From positions 1 to 35,774 of the forward strand of contig CAVYUG010000013.1 in NCBI GenBank assembly GCA_963771655.1: 35,774 bases of DNA, read 5' to 3'. Made by a program: the position numbers and the translations under genes. The DNA comes from JAWVFM01 sp963771655 (GTDB taxonomy: Bacteria; Actinomycetota; Thermoleophilia; Solirubrobacterales; 70-9). Of the stretch, positions 1 to 5,790 are shown in pieces. The stretch's first letter is position 1. Each line of letters opens with the position of its first letter. The notes below the pieces were generated by a model that was not told the DNA's origin, searched no databases, and saw only the letters and a list, made by a program, of their open reading frames with translations.

Positions 1-36
1 ACAACCAGGAGCTCTACCAACTGAGCTACGCCCACC
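1..36 (-). tRNA. tRNA-His (partial, 5' half)
   Basis: On the minus strand the sequence has an extra G at -1, acceptor GTGGGCG, TA at positions 8-9, D-stem GCTC/GAGC, and anticodon stem CCTGG followed by TT and the first two anticodon bases GT. The window edge cuts the anticodon. The extra 5' G and the GT start of the anticodon point to tRNA-His(GTG). The 3' half is outside the window. Confidence 0.85.
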
Positions 37-59
37 GCGTGAGCCCCAATGTAGCGCCG

Positions 60-362
60 TTAGGAGGCGATCGAGCGGATCGCGCACCAGGCGAGGTTCA
101 TGTCGACCCGGGCGCCCCGGAACGGGACACCCTCCGCCTCGAGAAGACGGCGCTGGCGCTCACCCTTCGCCAATGAGCCGTCGGCGCGGACCACGCGTTG
201 CCACGGAAAAGCCGGGTCGTGGCAGGCGGCCATAACCGAACCGGCGAAACGTGGCGCCTCCGGGCAGAGGTCGCCGTAGGTCGCGACGAAGCCGGGTGGG
301 ATCGCGCGAACGCGGTCGAGAACGAGCTTGGCGCGCTCGCTCGTGGCAGGGCGCTCAGCCAC
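60..362 (-). CDS. Alkyltransferase-like (ATL) DNA repair protein
   Basis: This 100-residue protein matches the C-terminal DNA-binding domain of O6-methylguanine-DNA methyltransferases. The segment ATYGDLCPEAP is the wing/helix region, and FPWQRVVRADGSL occupies the place of the active-site motif PCHRV. The reactive Cys is replaced by Trp, which defines the ATL family. ATL proteins bind O6-alkylguanine without removing the alkyl group and hand the lesion to nucleotide excision repair. Length is normal for the family (about 100 residues). The start ATG at 362 overlaps the 3' end of the upstream DUF2283-like gene by 8 bp, so the two are probably co-transcribed. Cytoplasmic housekeeping gene; it appears to belong to the chromosomal flank rather than the island. 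Confidence 0.85.
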   Translation of the reverse strand: MAERPATSERAKLVLDRVRAIPPGFVATYGDLCPEAPRFAGSVMAACHDPAFPWQRVVRADGSLAKGERQRRLLEAEGVPFRGARVDMNLAWCAIRSIAS

Positions 363-639
363 GCTGACCGATGCGAATCAGGCGCTCGGCGCCGGCGACG
401 CGCTCGCGCTCGCCGGTTGGGAGCGTGACGTAGACGGCGCCGTCGCGCTCCAGCTGCTCGCGAGGGTTCATGAAGGTGATGCCGACCAGACGCTCGTCTT
501 CATCCAGCCGCCAGATGTGGTCCTCCGGCGAGCGCTCGCGCCGGCCGGTCGGCGGGCCGGTGACGCCAACCTCGAGCACGTCGCTGGGGGCGTCGTAGGT
601 GGAGTAGCTGAAGGTGTGCCTGCCGATGCGTACCGCCAT
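355..639 (-). CDS. DUF2283-like small protein
   Basis: A 94-residue protein with the sequence style of DUF2283: an early YDAPSDVLEV strand, then DEDERLVGITFMNPREQLERDG, which resembles the D..G.lvGieil segment of that family. It has no signal peptide or membrane segment, so it is cytoplasmic. The function of the family is unknown; some members sit in toxin-antitoxin-like or stress loci, but nothing here shows that. It lies 7 bp downstream of tRNA-Arg on the same strand and overlaps the ATL gene by 8 bp, so it may be read from the tRNA promoter or from the integrase side. Confidence 0.6.
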   Translation of the reverse strand: MAVRIGRHTFSYSTYDAPSDVLEVGVTGPPTGRRERSPEDHIWRLDEDERLVGITFMNPREQLERDGAVYVTLPTGERERVAGAERLIRIGQRG

Positions 640-646
640 GAGCCAG

Positions 647-720
647 CACCCCGGGCAGGACTCGAACCTGCGACCTGCTGCTTAGAAGGCAGCTGCTCTA
701 TCCAGCTGAGCTACCGGGGC
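647..720 (-). tRNA. tRNA-Arg (TCT)
   Basis: A complete cloverleaf is readable on the minus strand. Acceptor GCCCCGG pairs with CCGGGGT, the D-arm is GCTC/GAGC, the anticodon stem is GCTGC/GCAGC around loop CTTCTAA (anticodon TCT at 684-686), the T-arm is GCAGG-TTCGAGT-CCTGC, and the discriminator base is G. CCA is not encoded. The first 10 bp overlap the 3' end of the integrase gene, whose stop codon TAG lies in the tRNA (711-713). The 5' half of this tRNA is therefore probably element-supplied, restoring the gene after integration. Confidence 0.95.
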
Positions 721-738
721 TCGGGTCTGATTATGGCT
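680..738 (-). repeat. Attachment repeat, tRNA-side copy (att)
   Basis: Direct repeat of 5527-5585. It spans tRNA-Arg nucleotides 1-41, including the anticodon loop, plus 18 bp upstream that also encode the last codons of the integrase (AIIRPEPR). Mismatches to the other copy are at 682, 689, 694 and 703; 704-738 are identical. Strand exchange by tRNA-targeting tyrosine recombinases usually occurs in or next to the anticodon loop, which lies at the end of the repeat. Confidence 0.8.
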
Positions 739-1964
739 TGGCTCCTGGCATTCCTGCGGCCGGTGCTTTGCGCAGCCGCCCGCCCGGGAGCGTGTTCATC
801 GGACTTTCTGCCCATTTCTGCCCAATCAAGCGCCCGATCGAACGCTTCCAGGTGCGCCCCGGTCAGCCGATCGCGGCGCTTCACCGCGCGTTGATAGACG
901 CGGAAAGTGAAACCCGGATCCTCGTGCCCGAGCTGCTCCGCGATGTAGACCGGGTGGTCCCCGGCAGCCGCGCGCAGGCTCGCGTAGGTGCGCCGTAACG
1001 AGTGCGGGGTGACCCGCTCGCTCATCGGTTCGATCCCGACTTTCACAAGCCTCCCGTTGGCGACCCTTATCGCCGTCTTGATCCGGTGATCGACGTTGGT
1101 GACCGTCTGCCGGCGCCCCGTGCGAGTGACGAAGACCGGATCGCCCGCACCCCGACCGCGCTTGTACGCCTTCCACTCGCTGAGAGCGTCGATCACGCCC
1201 CCCGGCAGATCGACTTCACGGCCTGTGCCAGCATCGGTCTTGGACGTTCGAACGGTCAGCGTCCCGGTTGCCAGGCTCACGTCCCGCCAGTCAAGCCCGA
1301 TCGCTTCGCCCAGCCTCAGCCCCGTCCCGGCCAGCGTGGCCAGCAGCGGTCGCAGACGGGTGTCCGCGGCCTCGATCAGTGCGAGCAGCTGCTCAGGCTC
1401 GACCCAGGTGCGTTGCGGCTTGGACGTCTTCACGCGCCTCCGCCTGCCGCGAGCTGGATTCGCGCCGCTCATCAGCTCGTATTCGATCGCTAGGTCGAGG
1501 ATCTGCGCTAGGCGCTTCAGTGTCTTGTTGATCTGTTCGGCGCCCAGCTTCCCTTCCCGAAGCTTCGCCGCCTTGTATCGGTCGACCTCGACGATCGTGA
1601 TCTCCGAGAGGCGATGCTTTGCGAAGAAGGGAAGGAGGTGATAGCTGAGCGCCCACCCGTAGTCGCGAATCGACTTGGGCCGCAGCTCATGCCGGCGGCT
1701 GTCGAGCCAGTTCGACGCGAACTCGTGGAGGGTCGGATCCTCCCTGACCTCAGGTGCCGGCGCGGGCTCCGTCGGTCGCCAGATCACCCGCTCGACGTCG
1801 GCGAGGACGTGACGCAGCTCGGCCTCAGCGCGCTCACGGTTCCAACCCTCCTCCGGAGTCCCGAGGCTGACGAAGCGTCGCTTGCCGTAAGCGCGAAACC
1901 GAAGCGCCCAGCTCCTCTGCTTCCCATCGGGAGCGATCACCTGGCCGGTTGCCTTTCGCGGCAT
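711..1964 (-). CDS. int: Tyrosine recombinase / phage-type integrase
   Basis: A 417-residue site-specific recombinase. The N-terminal part (about 1-60) has an arm-binding AP2-like basic sheet (RFRAYGKRRFVSLGTPEEGW), followed by a SAM-like core-binding domain (about 75-175) and the catalytic domain. Catalytic residues are visible: Arg217 in GTGLRLGEA, Lys242 in RTSKTDAGTG, His321 and Arg324 in TPHSLRRTYAS, His347 in EQLGHED, and nucleophile Tyr357 in FRVYQRAV. The start at 1964 (MPRKATGQ) is preferred over an upstream in-frame ATG at 2051 because AGAGGA lies about 9 nt before it. The stop codon is inside tRNA-Arg. The 3' part of the gene holds two tandem 10-bp repeats that may be its own arm-binding sites. 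It integrates and, with the upstream HTH protein, probably excises the island. Confidence 0.93.
   Translation of the reverse strand: MPRKATGQVIAPDGKQRSWALRFRAYGKRRFVSLGTPEEGWNRERAEAELRHVLADVERVIWRPTEPAPAPEVREDPTLHEFASNWLDSRRHELRPKSIRDYGWALSYHLLPFFAKHRLSEITIVEVDRYKAAKLREGKLGAEQINKTLKRLAQILDLAIEYELMSGANPARGRRRRVKTSKPQRTWVEPEQLLALIEAADTRLRPLLATLAGTGLRLGEAIGLDWRDVSLATGTLTVRTSKTDAGTGREVDLPGGVIDALSEWKAYKRGRGAGDPVFVTRTGRRQTVTNVDHRIKTAIRVANGRLVKVGIEPMSERVTPHSLRRTYASLRAAAGDHPVYIAEQLGHEDPGFTFRVYQRAVKRRDRLTGAHLEAFDRALDWAEMGRKSDEHAPGRAAAQSTGRRNARSQAIIRPEPR
805..824. promoter_or_regulatory. Tandem 10-bp repeats, candidate integrase arm sites
   Basis: TTTCTGCCCA occurs twice back to back (805-814 and 815-824), within the integrase coding region about 85 bp from the tRNA. 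The core TCTGCCCA recurs at 5410-5417, 32339-32346 and 35656-35663, and inverted at 32320-32327 and 35637-35644. Those sites lie in the island-end repeats. Position and recurrence suggest arm-type integrase sites; this is inference. Confidence 0.45.
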
Positions 1965-2004
1965 CGAAAGCGTCCTCTGTAGGGCAATGAGGGGAGAGGG
2001 CACC

Positions 2005-2199
2005 TTAGCTCTCCCCCTCACTGAGCTTTGTGCGCGTCTGACGGCCTTCATAGCTCAGAAGGTCCCGGTAGCCGTCGACGACCTCGCCTTCCCGCAAGCG
2101 CCGGCGACGCGAGGCCTCAGCGCGGCATGCCGGACTGCAGTAGAGGGCGTCGGAGCGAAGTCCGCCAAGGCTTTGGCCGCAAAGGGCGCAGCGTCTCAC
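2005..2199 (-). CDS. Small Cys-rich (zinc-ribbon-like) protein
   Basis: A 64-residue protein with CALCG and YCSPACRAEA, that is two Cys pairs (CxxC about 12 residues before CxxxC), as in small zinc-binding or HNH-associated proteins, followed by a basic RRRRLREGE segment. It overlaps the upstream excisionase-like gene by 4 bp (ATGA) and sits just before the integrase. These three genes probably form one integration/excision operon. Zinc binding and nucleic-acid contact are inferred from the Cys pattern and charge; no named family is recognised. Confidence 0.6.
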   Translation of the reverse strand: MRRCALCGQSLGGLRSDALYCSPACRAEASRRRRLREGEVVDGYRDLLSYEGRQTRTKLSEGES

Positions 2200-2588
2200 C
2201 GCCGGCCCTTGATCTCGAGCAGCGGAGCCGTCGATCGTCGGGCTCGACGGCGCCCCGGGATCGCCCTTCGCGGCCCTGCTGGTTGTCGCGCCGGCGCGCT
2301 CGCGATCTCAGCGATCCGCTCGCGCTCGAAGCGAAGCCGCGGCCGCGAGCCGTTGCCGAGGCGGATGACCCCGAGCTCTCTCTGGTGCTCGTAGACCCAG
2401 CTTCGCTCGCAGCCGAGGATCCGGGCGACCTCGCCGGCGTCGATCAGGCTTCCCGTCTCGGGTCCTCCGCCGCCGCCGAGCCGCCGCGCGACCTCGGCTG
2501 CGATCCGCTCCGCGACGCCCTGCTCGACCGGCGAGAGGCCGTCATCGCCGAGGCAAGGCGCAAAGTCGGGGTCGTGGCGCGTACTCAT
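2196..2588 (-). CDS. Excisionase-like MerR/HTH_17 protein
   Basis: A 130-residue protein. The segment LIDAGEVARILGCERSWVYEHQRELGVIRL (shown here broken: LIDAGEVARILGC, ERSWVYEHQ, RELGVIRL) is a helix-turn-helix of the excisionase/HTH_17 type, with LGNGSRPRLRFERERI as wing and second helix. A disordered N-terminus and a very basic C-terminus (RRAIPGRRRARR) flank it. The start MSTRHDP at 2588 was chosen because the longer frame to 2747 runs through low-complexity sequence. The last 4 bp overlap the next gene. Such proteins bend att DNA and steer the integrase toward excision, or repress the integration operon. Confidence 0.7.
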   Translation of the reverse strand: MSTRHDPDFAPCLGDDGLSPVEQGVAERIAAEVARRLGGGGGPETGSLIDAGEVARILGCERSWVYEHQRELGVIRLGNGSRPRLRFERERIAEIASAPARQPAGPRRAIPGRRRARRSTAPLLEIKGRR

Positions 2589-2877
2589 CGTCACTCGATA
2601 TGGCGCCCTCGCCGGCACTTTGTCCCGCCAATCGCCATCTCGGACTTCGTAGACCAGACCGCCCTTCAGCAGAGAATCCCCGTCCCCCGCCGGTTCCTCA
2701 TGCACTACGTCCCACGCCCCTCCCCTCGCCGCTTCGCCCCCCGTCATCCAGCCTCGCCCGCCTCGATCGCCCGCCGCCCTCAGCTCCTCGACTTCAGATT
2801 CCAGTTCTCAGTCCCCGCTCACCGCAACCAGTTCCCGATCCCGTCTCCCTTGTTCAACCACCTCCTCAAGCGCAGCT

Positions 2878-2925
2878 GCTGCCGACCTCTCCCCCTTTGA
2901 TCGTCGAGGGGGAGAGGTCGGCAGC
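2878..2925. repeat. 18-bp perfect inverted repeat
   Basis: Arm GCTGCCGACCTCTCCCCC (2878-2895) is followed by a 12-nt loop and its exact reverse complement (2908-2925). Predicted to form a very stable hairpin in either strand. There is no T-run, so it is not a classic terminator. It may be a REP-like palindromic unit or a protein-binding site. Confidence 0.75.
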
Positions 2926-2959
2926 GGCGGAGCGCCGTGCGCCGCTTGGTTGAGCCAAG

Positions 2960-2986
2960 TGCCTACGGAATGGCATTCCGTAGGCA
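2960..2986. repeat. 13-bp perfect palindrome, operator-like
   Basis: TGCCTACGGAATG, one central G, then the exact reverse complement CATTCCGTAGGCA. A smaller palindrome CTTGG-TTGAG-CCAAG ends just before it. A short symmetric site with no loop fits a dimeric regulator operator better than a hairpin. Confidence 0.6.
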
Positions 2987-3333
2987 ATTCCGGGGGGTGC
3001 GTCGTCGGTTCGTAGCCCAAATGGCCAGCCGGAGGGAGCTCTCGGACGCTCGGAAACCAGTTCAGCCCGTGTCCGTGTTTGCCCTCGCCCGCCGCCAGCC
3101 TGTTCCCCCTGGACCATCCACTGTCGCCCGGCCCACGCGACCATCTCGCGATCCCCGGGGCTCACGCTCAACGCCCTTCCGATGACGCCAGCTTCGACTG
3201 GCCCTCCTTCTCAGGCGCCGCCCTCTCGCTCACCTCATCTTGCTTTCAGCCTGCCGCGACGGCGCTCGTCGTCGACGCGCTGCGTCGCGCCGAGGCGGCC
3301 ACCCACACCCGGTCGGCCTGAGCCCGCAGAGGC

Positions 3334-3368
3334 TTTCAGCGTTCTTTCACGGTCGCCGTGGAAATGTT
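3334..3368 (+). promoter_or_regulatory. PHO-box-like 11-bp direct repeat operator
   Basis: Two 11-bp units TTTCAGCGTTC and TTTCACGGTCG (3334-3355) with TTTCA cores exactly 11 bp apart, then a weak -10 candidate AATGTT (3363-3368). It is the same operator class found nine more times in the window, here inside the island and 32 nt before the RBS region of the secreted gene. Confidence 0.5.
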
Positions 3369-3399
3369 GGCCATGTTGTTCCAATCAAAGGAGAACTCA

Positions 3400-4125
3400 A
3401 TGCTTCGCAATCGAATCCTCGCCTCCGCCCTCAGCGGCGGATGCCTGCTCGTCGCCAGCTCTATTGGCGGGGCTGGCGGGGCGTCCGCTCTCGGCTCGCC
3501 GGCCGCCGCTGGAGCCGGCGTCTTCGACGCCAGCTCGGCCAAGATCACCAACCGCTACCTGCCGATCACGAAATTCCACCGCACGGTGCTCAAGGGCGTC
3601 GACACCGGCCAGCACCTGCGGATCGTACGAACGCTCCGGCGCCGAACGAAGGCGTTCCCCTACAAGGGCAAGTCCGTGAAGGCGGCGGTCGTCAAGGACG
3701 TCGTCACCAACTCCAAGGCTCATCGGCGGATCGAGAAGACGATCGACTACTTCGCCCAGGACAAGGCCGGCACGGTCTACTACTTCGGCGAGGACGTGAA
3801 CGACTACCCGCGCGGCCATCGGGTCACGCACCCCGGTCAGTGGCGCCTAGGTCGCGACACGAAGACGCCCGGCGTCCTGATGCCGGCGCACCCGAAGCTC
3901 GGCGACTCCTTCAAGTCCGAGGCCGTTCCGGGCGTCCTCCACGAGACCGACCACATCGTCGCCGTCGGCAAGACGGAGCGGGTTCACCGCCACACCTATC
4001 ACCACGTGATCAAGGTCCGCGAGAACGCGGGGCCCCCGCCCGAGGTCGAGTTCAAGACCTACGCTCCCGGGACGGGCGTGATCACCGAGGCCAACGGCGG
4101 GGTTCAACTCGTCAGCAGTCGCTGA
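3400..4125 (+). CDS. Secreted protein, paralogue of the 15.9-18.7 kb lipoproteins
   Basis: A 241-residue protein with a Sec signal peptide (about 1-32, cleavage near ASALG) and no lipobox, so it is probably released rather than anchored. The mature part follows the same layout as the three lipoproteins at 15938, 16940 and 17878: NRYLPITKFH near the start, TIDYFAQDKAGTVYYFGEDVNDY in the centre, PGVLMPAHPKLGDSF, and EFKTYAPGTGVI at the end. It lacks their CVP[FY]KCY motif. The start ATG at 3400 follows AAAGGAGA at ideal spacing. I recognise the family as recurrent in soil actinobacteria but know no function. It is the cargo of the small island and carries the same operator as the chromosomal paralogues. 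Confidence 0.8.
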   Translation: MLRNRILASALSGGCLLVASSIGGAGGASALGSPAAAGAGVFDASSAKITNRYLPITKFHRTVLKGVDTGQHLRIVRTLRRRTKAFPYKGKSVKAAVVKDVVTNSKAHRRIEKTIDYFAQDKAGTVYYFGEDVNDYPRGHRVTHPGQWRLGRDTKTPGVLMPAHPKLGDSFKSEAVPGVLHETDHIVAVGKTERVHRHTYHHVIKVRENAGPPPEVEFKTYAPGTGVITEANGGVQLVSSR

Positions 4126-4150
4126 CGGCAGCAGGTCGGACCGACCGACC
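4111..4150. terminator. Possible bidirectional terminator hairpins
   Basis: GTCAGC-AGTC-GCTGAC (4111-4126) spans the stop codon of the secreted gene. GGTCGG-ACCGA-CCGACC (4134-4150) follows. Both lie between convergent genes ending at 4125 and 4171. There is no U-tract, so termination is only inferred from position. Confidence 0.35.
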
Positions 4151-4170
4151 CTCTGGTCAATCGAGGTGGC

Positions 4171-4545
4171 TCAGGATACGTGGGTGGTGATCGATCTGGC
4201 GGCGGCGCAGGCGCGCCCGGACGCGAGCTGGACGGCGGGCGTTCGCGCGTAGTAGTCGCCGGTCGCGACGTTGCCGGGCGGGTTGACGTGCCACTTCCCG
4301 CTCGCGCTCGTCGAGTCCGAGCCGATCGCGGGATCGTGTCCGCTCCGCTTCCGGCGGACGGTGACCTTCCGAGCCCGCACGCACGCGCTCTTGGCGGACG
4401 TGACCTGGCCAGAGAAGTGCCCGCCCGTATGGCGCGAATACCTGATCGATAGGTTGGTGGCGAACGGGCCGGCGGCGAACGCCGGCCCGGTTAGGGCGAG
4501 GACGAGAGGCGCGACCATCGTGGTCGCGAGAAGGGAACGCTTCAT
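4171..4545 (-). CDS. Small exported beta-sandwich-like protein
   Basis: A 124-residue protein with a clear Sec signal peptide (MKRSLLATTMVAPLV, cleavage after AFA near 25). The mature part has the pattern HFSGQVTSAKSACVRARKVTVRR, GSDSTSASGKWHVNPP, TGDYYARTPA and a C-terminal ACAAARS. This resembles actinobacterial secreted domains of the carboxypeptidase-regulatory/CNA-B beta-sandwich type with two Cys likely forming a disulfide. The start at 4545 has a perfect GAAGGAGG 5 nt upstream. It is convergent with the secreted gene at 3400 and divergent from the membrane gene at 4706. No catalytic residues are visible; a binding or matrix role is a guess. Confidence 0.8.
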   Translation of the reverse strand: MKRSLLATTMVAPLVLALTGPAFAAGPFATNLSIRYSRHTGGHFSGQVTSAKSACVRARKVTVRRKRSGHDPAIGSDSTSASGKWHVNPPGNVATGDYYARTPAVQLASGRACAAARSITTHVS

Positions 4546-4705
4546 TCGGCCTCCTTCGGAGGTAGGCGGCTTCGATGACCGAGCTGGCGACCCTAGAGCG
4601 GCGTAAGCCAGTCCCAGCGAAGCCCCGGGCAAGGAGAAGGCAAGGAGGCCCGTCGTCCCCTTGCCCGCTCCTAACGCGCGCGGTGCCAGGATCGGTGTCA
4701 GCGCC

Positions 4706-5266
4706 ATGACGAGCACAAGCATCTCGGCCCATGCATGGTGGCTCGCCTCCCGAGCCTCCGGGCTCGTCGCGCTGGTCTTCGTCACCGTCTCGGCGGTGAT
4801 GGCGCTGGCTCTCGCCGCGAGGATCGTGCGCAAGCCGGCGATGGGCGCGGTCCACCAGCAGGTGGCGACAATCGCCGTCGTCGCGATCGCCGTCCACGGC
4901 ATCACTCTCCTCGGTGATCCGTGGCTCAACGTCGGGCCGGCCGACGTCGCCATCCCCTTCGCCGTTCCGTACCGTCCGCTGTGGACCGGCCTCGGCGTTA
5001 TCGCCGGCTATCTCGCGGCGATCCTCGGCCTCAGCTTCTATGTCCGTCGCCGGATCGGGACCCGCCTTTGGCGCCGCATTCACCCGCTGACGATCATCGC
5101 CTACCTGCTGGCGGTGGCGCATACCCTCGGCGCCGGGACCGATGCCTCCACGACCTGGCTGCGCTTGTGGCTTGTCCTGACAGTGCCACTGGTCGGCATC
5201 CTCTTCATCGTTCGGATCGGGTCCGTGCTGCGGCGCCGCCGGCCGCCGGCCGCCGCGCTCCGCTGA
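4706..5266 (+). CDS. Ferric-reductase-like transmembrane protein (cytochrome b fold)
   Basis: A 186-residue integral membrane protein with about six hydrophobic helices: ASGLVALVFVTVSAVMALALA, QVATIAVVAIAVHGITLL, LWTGLGVIAGYLAAILGLSFYV (shown in parts: LWTGLGVIAGYL, AAILGLSFYV), PLTIIAYLLAVAHTLGAG, and LWLVLTVPLVGILFIV. Conserved His residues in VHQQVATIAVVAIAVHG, RRIHPLTI and VAHTLG sit at helix positions expected for two haems in the ferric reductase-like/YedZ superfamily. The start ATG at 4706 removes a non-hydrophobic leader present in the longer frame. Probable role: transmembrane electron transfer, partner unknown because no flavin or molybdo-subunit is adjacent. Cargo of the small island. 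Confidence 0.75.
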   Translation: MTSTSISAHAWWLASRASGLVALVFVTVSAVMALALAARIVRKPAMGAVHQQVATIAVVAIAVHGITLLGDPWLNVGPADVAIPFAVPYRPLWTGLGVIAGYLAAILGLSFYVRRRIGTRLWRRIHPLTIIAYLLAVAHTLGAGTDASTTWLRLWLVLTVPLVGILFIVRIGSVLRRRRPPAAALR

Positions 5267-5403
5267 AGAGCGGCTTGGCGGCAGCTTCAGCCAGAGCCGC
5301 TCGTCGGGCTCCCTCTGCTCGCGCAAGAGCTCGACGGGTCGGAGGCGGCGCAGATCGCGCTCGCCGTCAGGGTCGCGGCGAGCGCGCGCCGACCACCACG
5401 ATC

Positions 5404-5526
5404 GCGAGCTCTGCCCAAACTCCCGGCAATCACGCGCACACAGCACCTATTCCCCGAAGCCCTCATACGGCATTGCGCGCCTGGAAAGCCGCTTGGTTGA
5501 GGCGTACATCCCGAAAACGCGTGGTC
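5404..5526. repeat. Island right-end repeat (tail C)
   Basis: A non-coding stretch beginning GCTCTGCCCAAAC and ending CCCGAAAACGCG just before the tRNA fragment. It aligns along its length with the end of the window (35656-35774) and more weakly with 32339-32420, including shared blocks CCGGCAATC, GCGCA and CATCCCGAAA/AAATCCCGAAA. It carries a TCTGCCCA arm-site candidate at 5410-5417. It appears to be a conserved end arm of tRNA-Arg islands. Confidence 0.6.
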
Positions 5527-5585
5527 GCCTAGAAGACAGCGGCTCTATCGAGCTGAGCTACCGGGGCTCGGGTCTGATTATGGCT
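5527..5585 (-). repeat. Attachment repeat, distal copy with tRNA-Arg 5' fragment
   Basis: The second copy of the att repeat. On the minus strand it reads as the first 41 nt of tRNA-Arg(TCT), up to and including the anticodon loop, and then departs. No D-loop-to-3' continuation is present, so it is a tRNA fragment and not a functional gene. Confidence 0.8.
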
Positions 5586-5605
5586 CTGCCGTGCGGATTC
5601 CTGGC
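5558..5605 (-). pseudogene. Possible remnant of a second integrase 3' end
   Basis: Upstream of the tRNA fragment the minus strand encodes ARNPHGRAIIRPEPR followed by the same in-tRNA stop codon. The resident integrase ends RRNARSQAIIRPEPR. Ten of 15 residues agree in the same frame, beyond the 35-bp identical repeat. No integrase domain is recognisable further upstream, so at most the last 15 or so codons survive. Confidence 0.35.
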
Positions 5606-5790
5606 TTGGCTGATAATCGAGCGGAACCTTCGCCGCCAGCGACGGCCGCCAGGATGACTGGTCTCGACGACGTATTGAGTCGGGGGTCCGTGGAGCCGCG
5701 AGGTGCTCGAATCGGATGACGAGCCGCATGAATGTTCACGGGCCTGGGGATCCGCCGCAGATCGGAGGTCGTCGTTTGGCGGAAAGAACC
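5606..5790. other. Intergenic, nothing recognised
   Basis: Between the tRNA fragment and the 3' end of the histidine kinase gene. No promoter, hairpin or coding signal that I can support. Confidence 0.4.

Larger units (their letters stand above)
2589..3333. other. Gene-poor spacer of the island
   Basis: No reading frame here shows a recognisable domain, ribosome binding site or compositional support. The plus strand is strongly pyrimidine-rich from about 2690 to 2900. The stretch contains an 18-bp perfect inverted repeat (2878-2925), a 13-bp perfect palindrome (2960-2986) and a smaller CTTGG/CCAAG palindrome between them (2945-2959). It probably holds control sites between the leftward integration operon and the rightward cargo gene. 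Confidence 0.5.
680..5585. mobile_element. 4.85-kb integrative element in tRNA-Arg(TCT)
   Basis: The element is bounded by two direct copies of a 59-bp sequence (680-738 and 5527-5585, 4 mismatches, last 35 bp identical) covering the 5' half of tRNA-Arg and 18 bp upstream. The order is integrase, Cys-rich small protein, excisionase-like HTH protein, gene-poor spacer, then cargo: a secreted protein, an exported protein and a ferric-reductase-like protein. The integrase reads into the tRNA it serves. No replication, relaxase or phage structural genes are visible, so it looks like a minimal integrase-excisionase island. Direct repeats and gene order are seen; mobility is inferred. Confidence 0.8.

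Noticed and set aside
2866..3171. Possible 101-residue gene on the minus strand of the island spacer
   Set aside because: It runs through the palindromes, has no ribosome binding site and no recognisable motif.
4157..5446. Long minus-strand open frame of 429 codons
   Set aside because: It is charged low-complexity sequence antisense to the ferric-reductase-like gene and spans the well-supported exported gene in another frame. No domain or ribosome binding site.
5529..5565. Second functional tRNA-Arg
   Set aside because: Only the 5' half up to the anticodon loop is present; no anticodon 3' stem, T-arm or acceptor partner.
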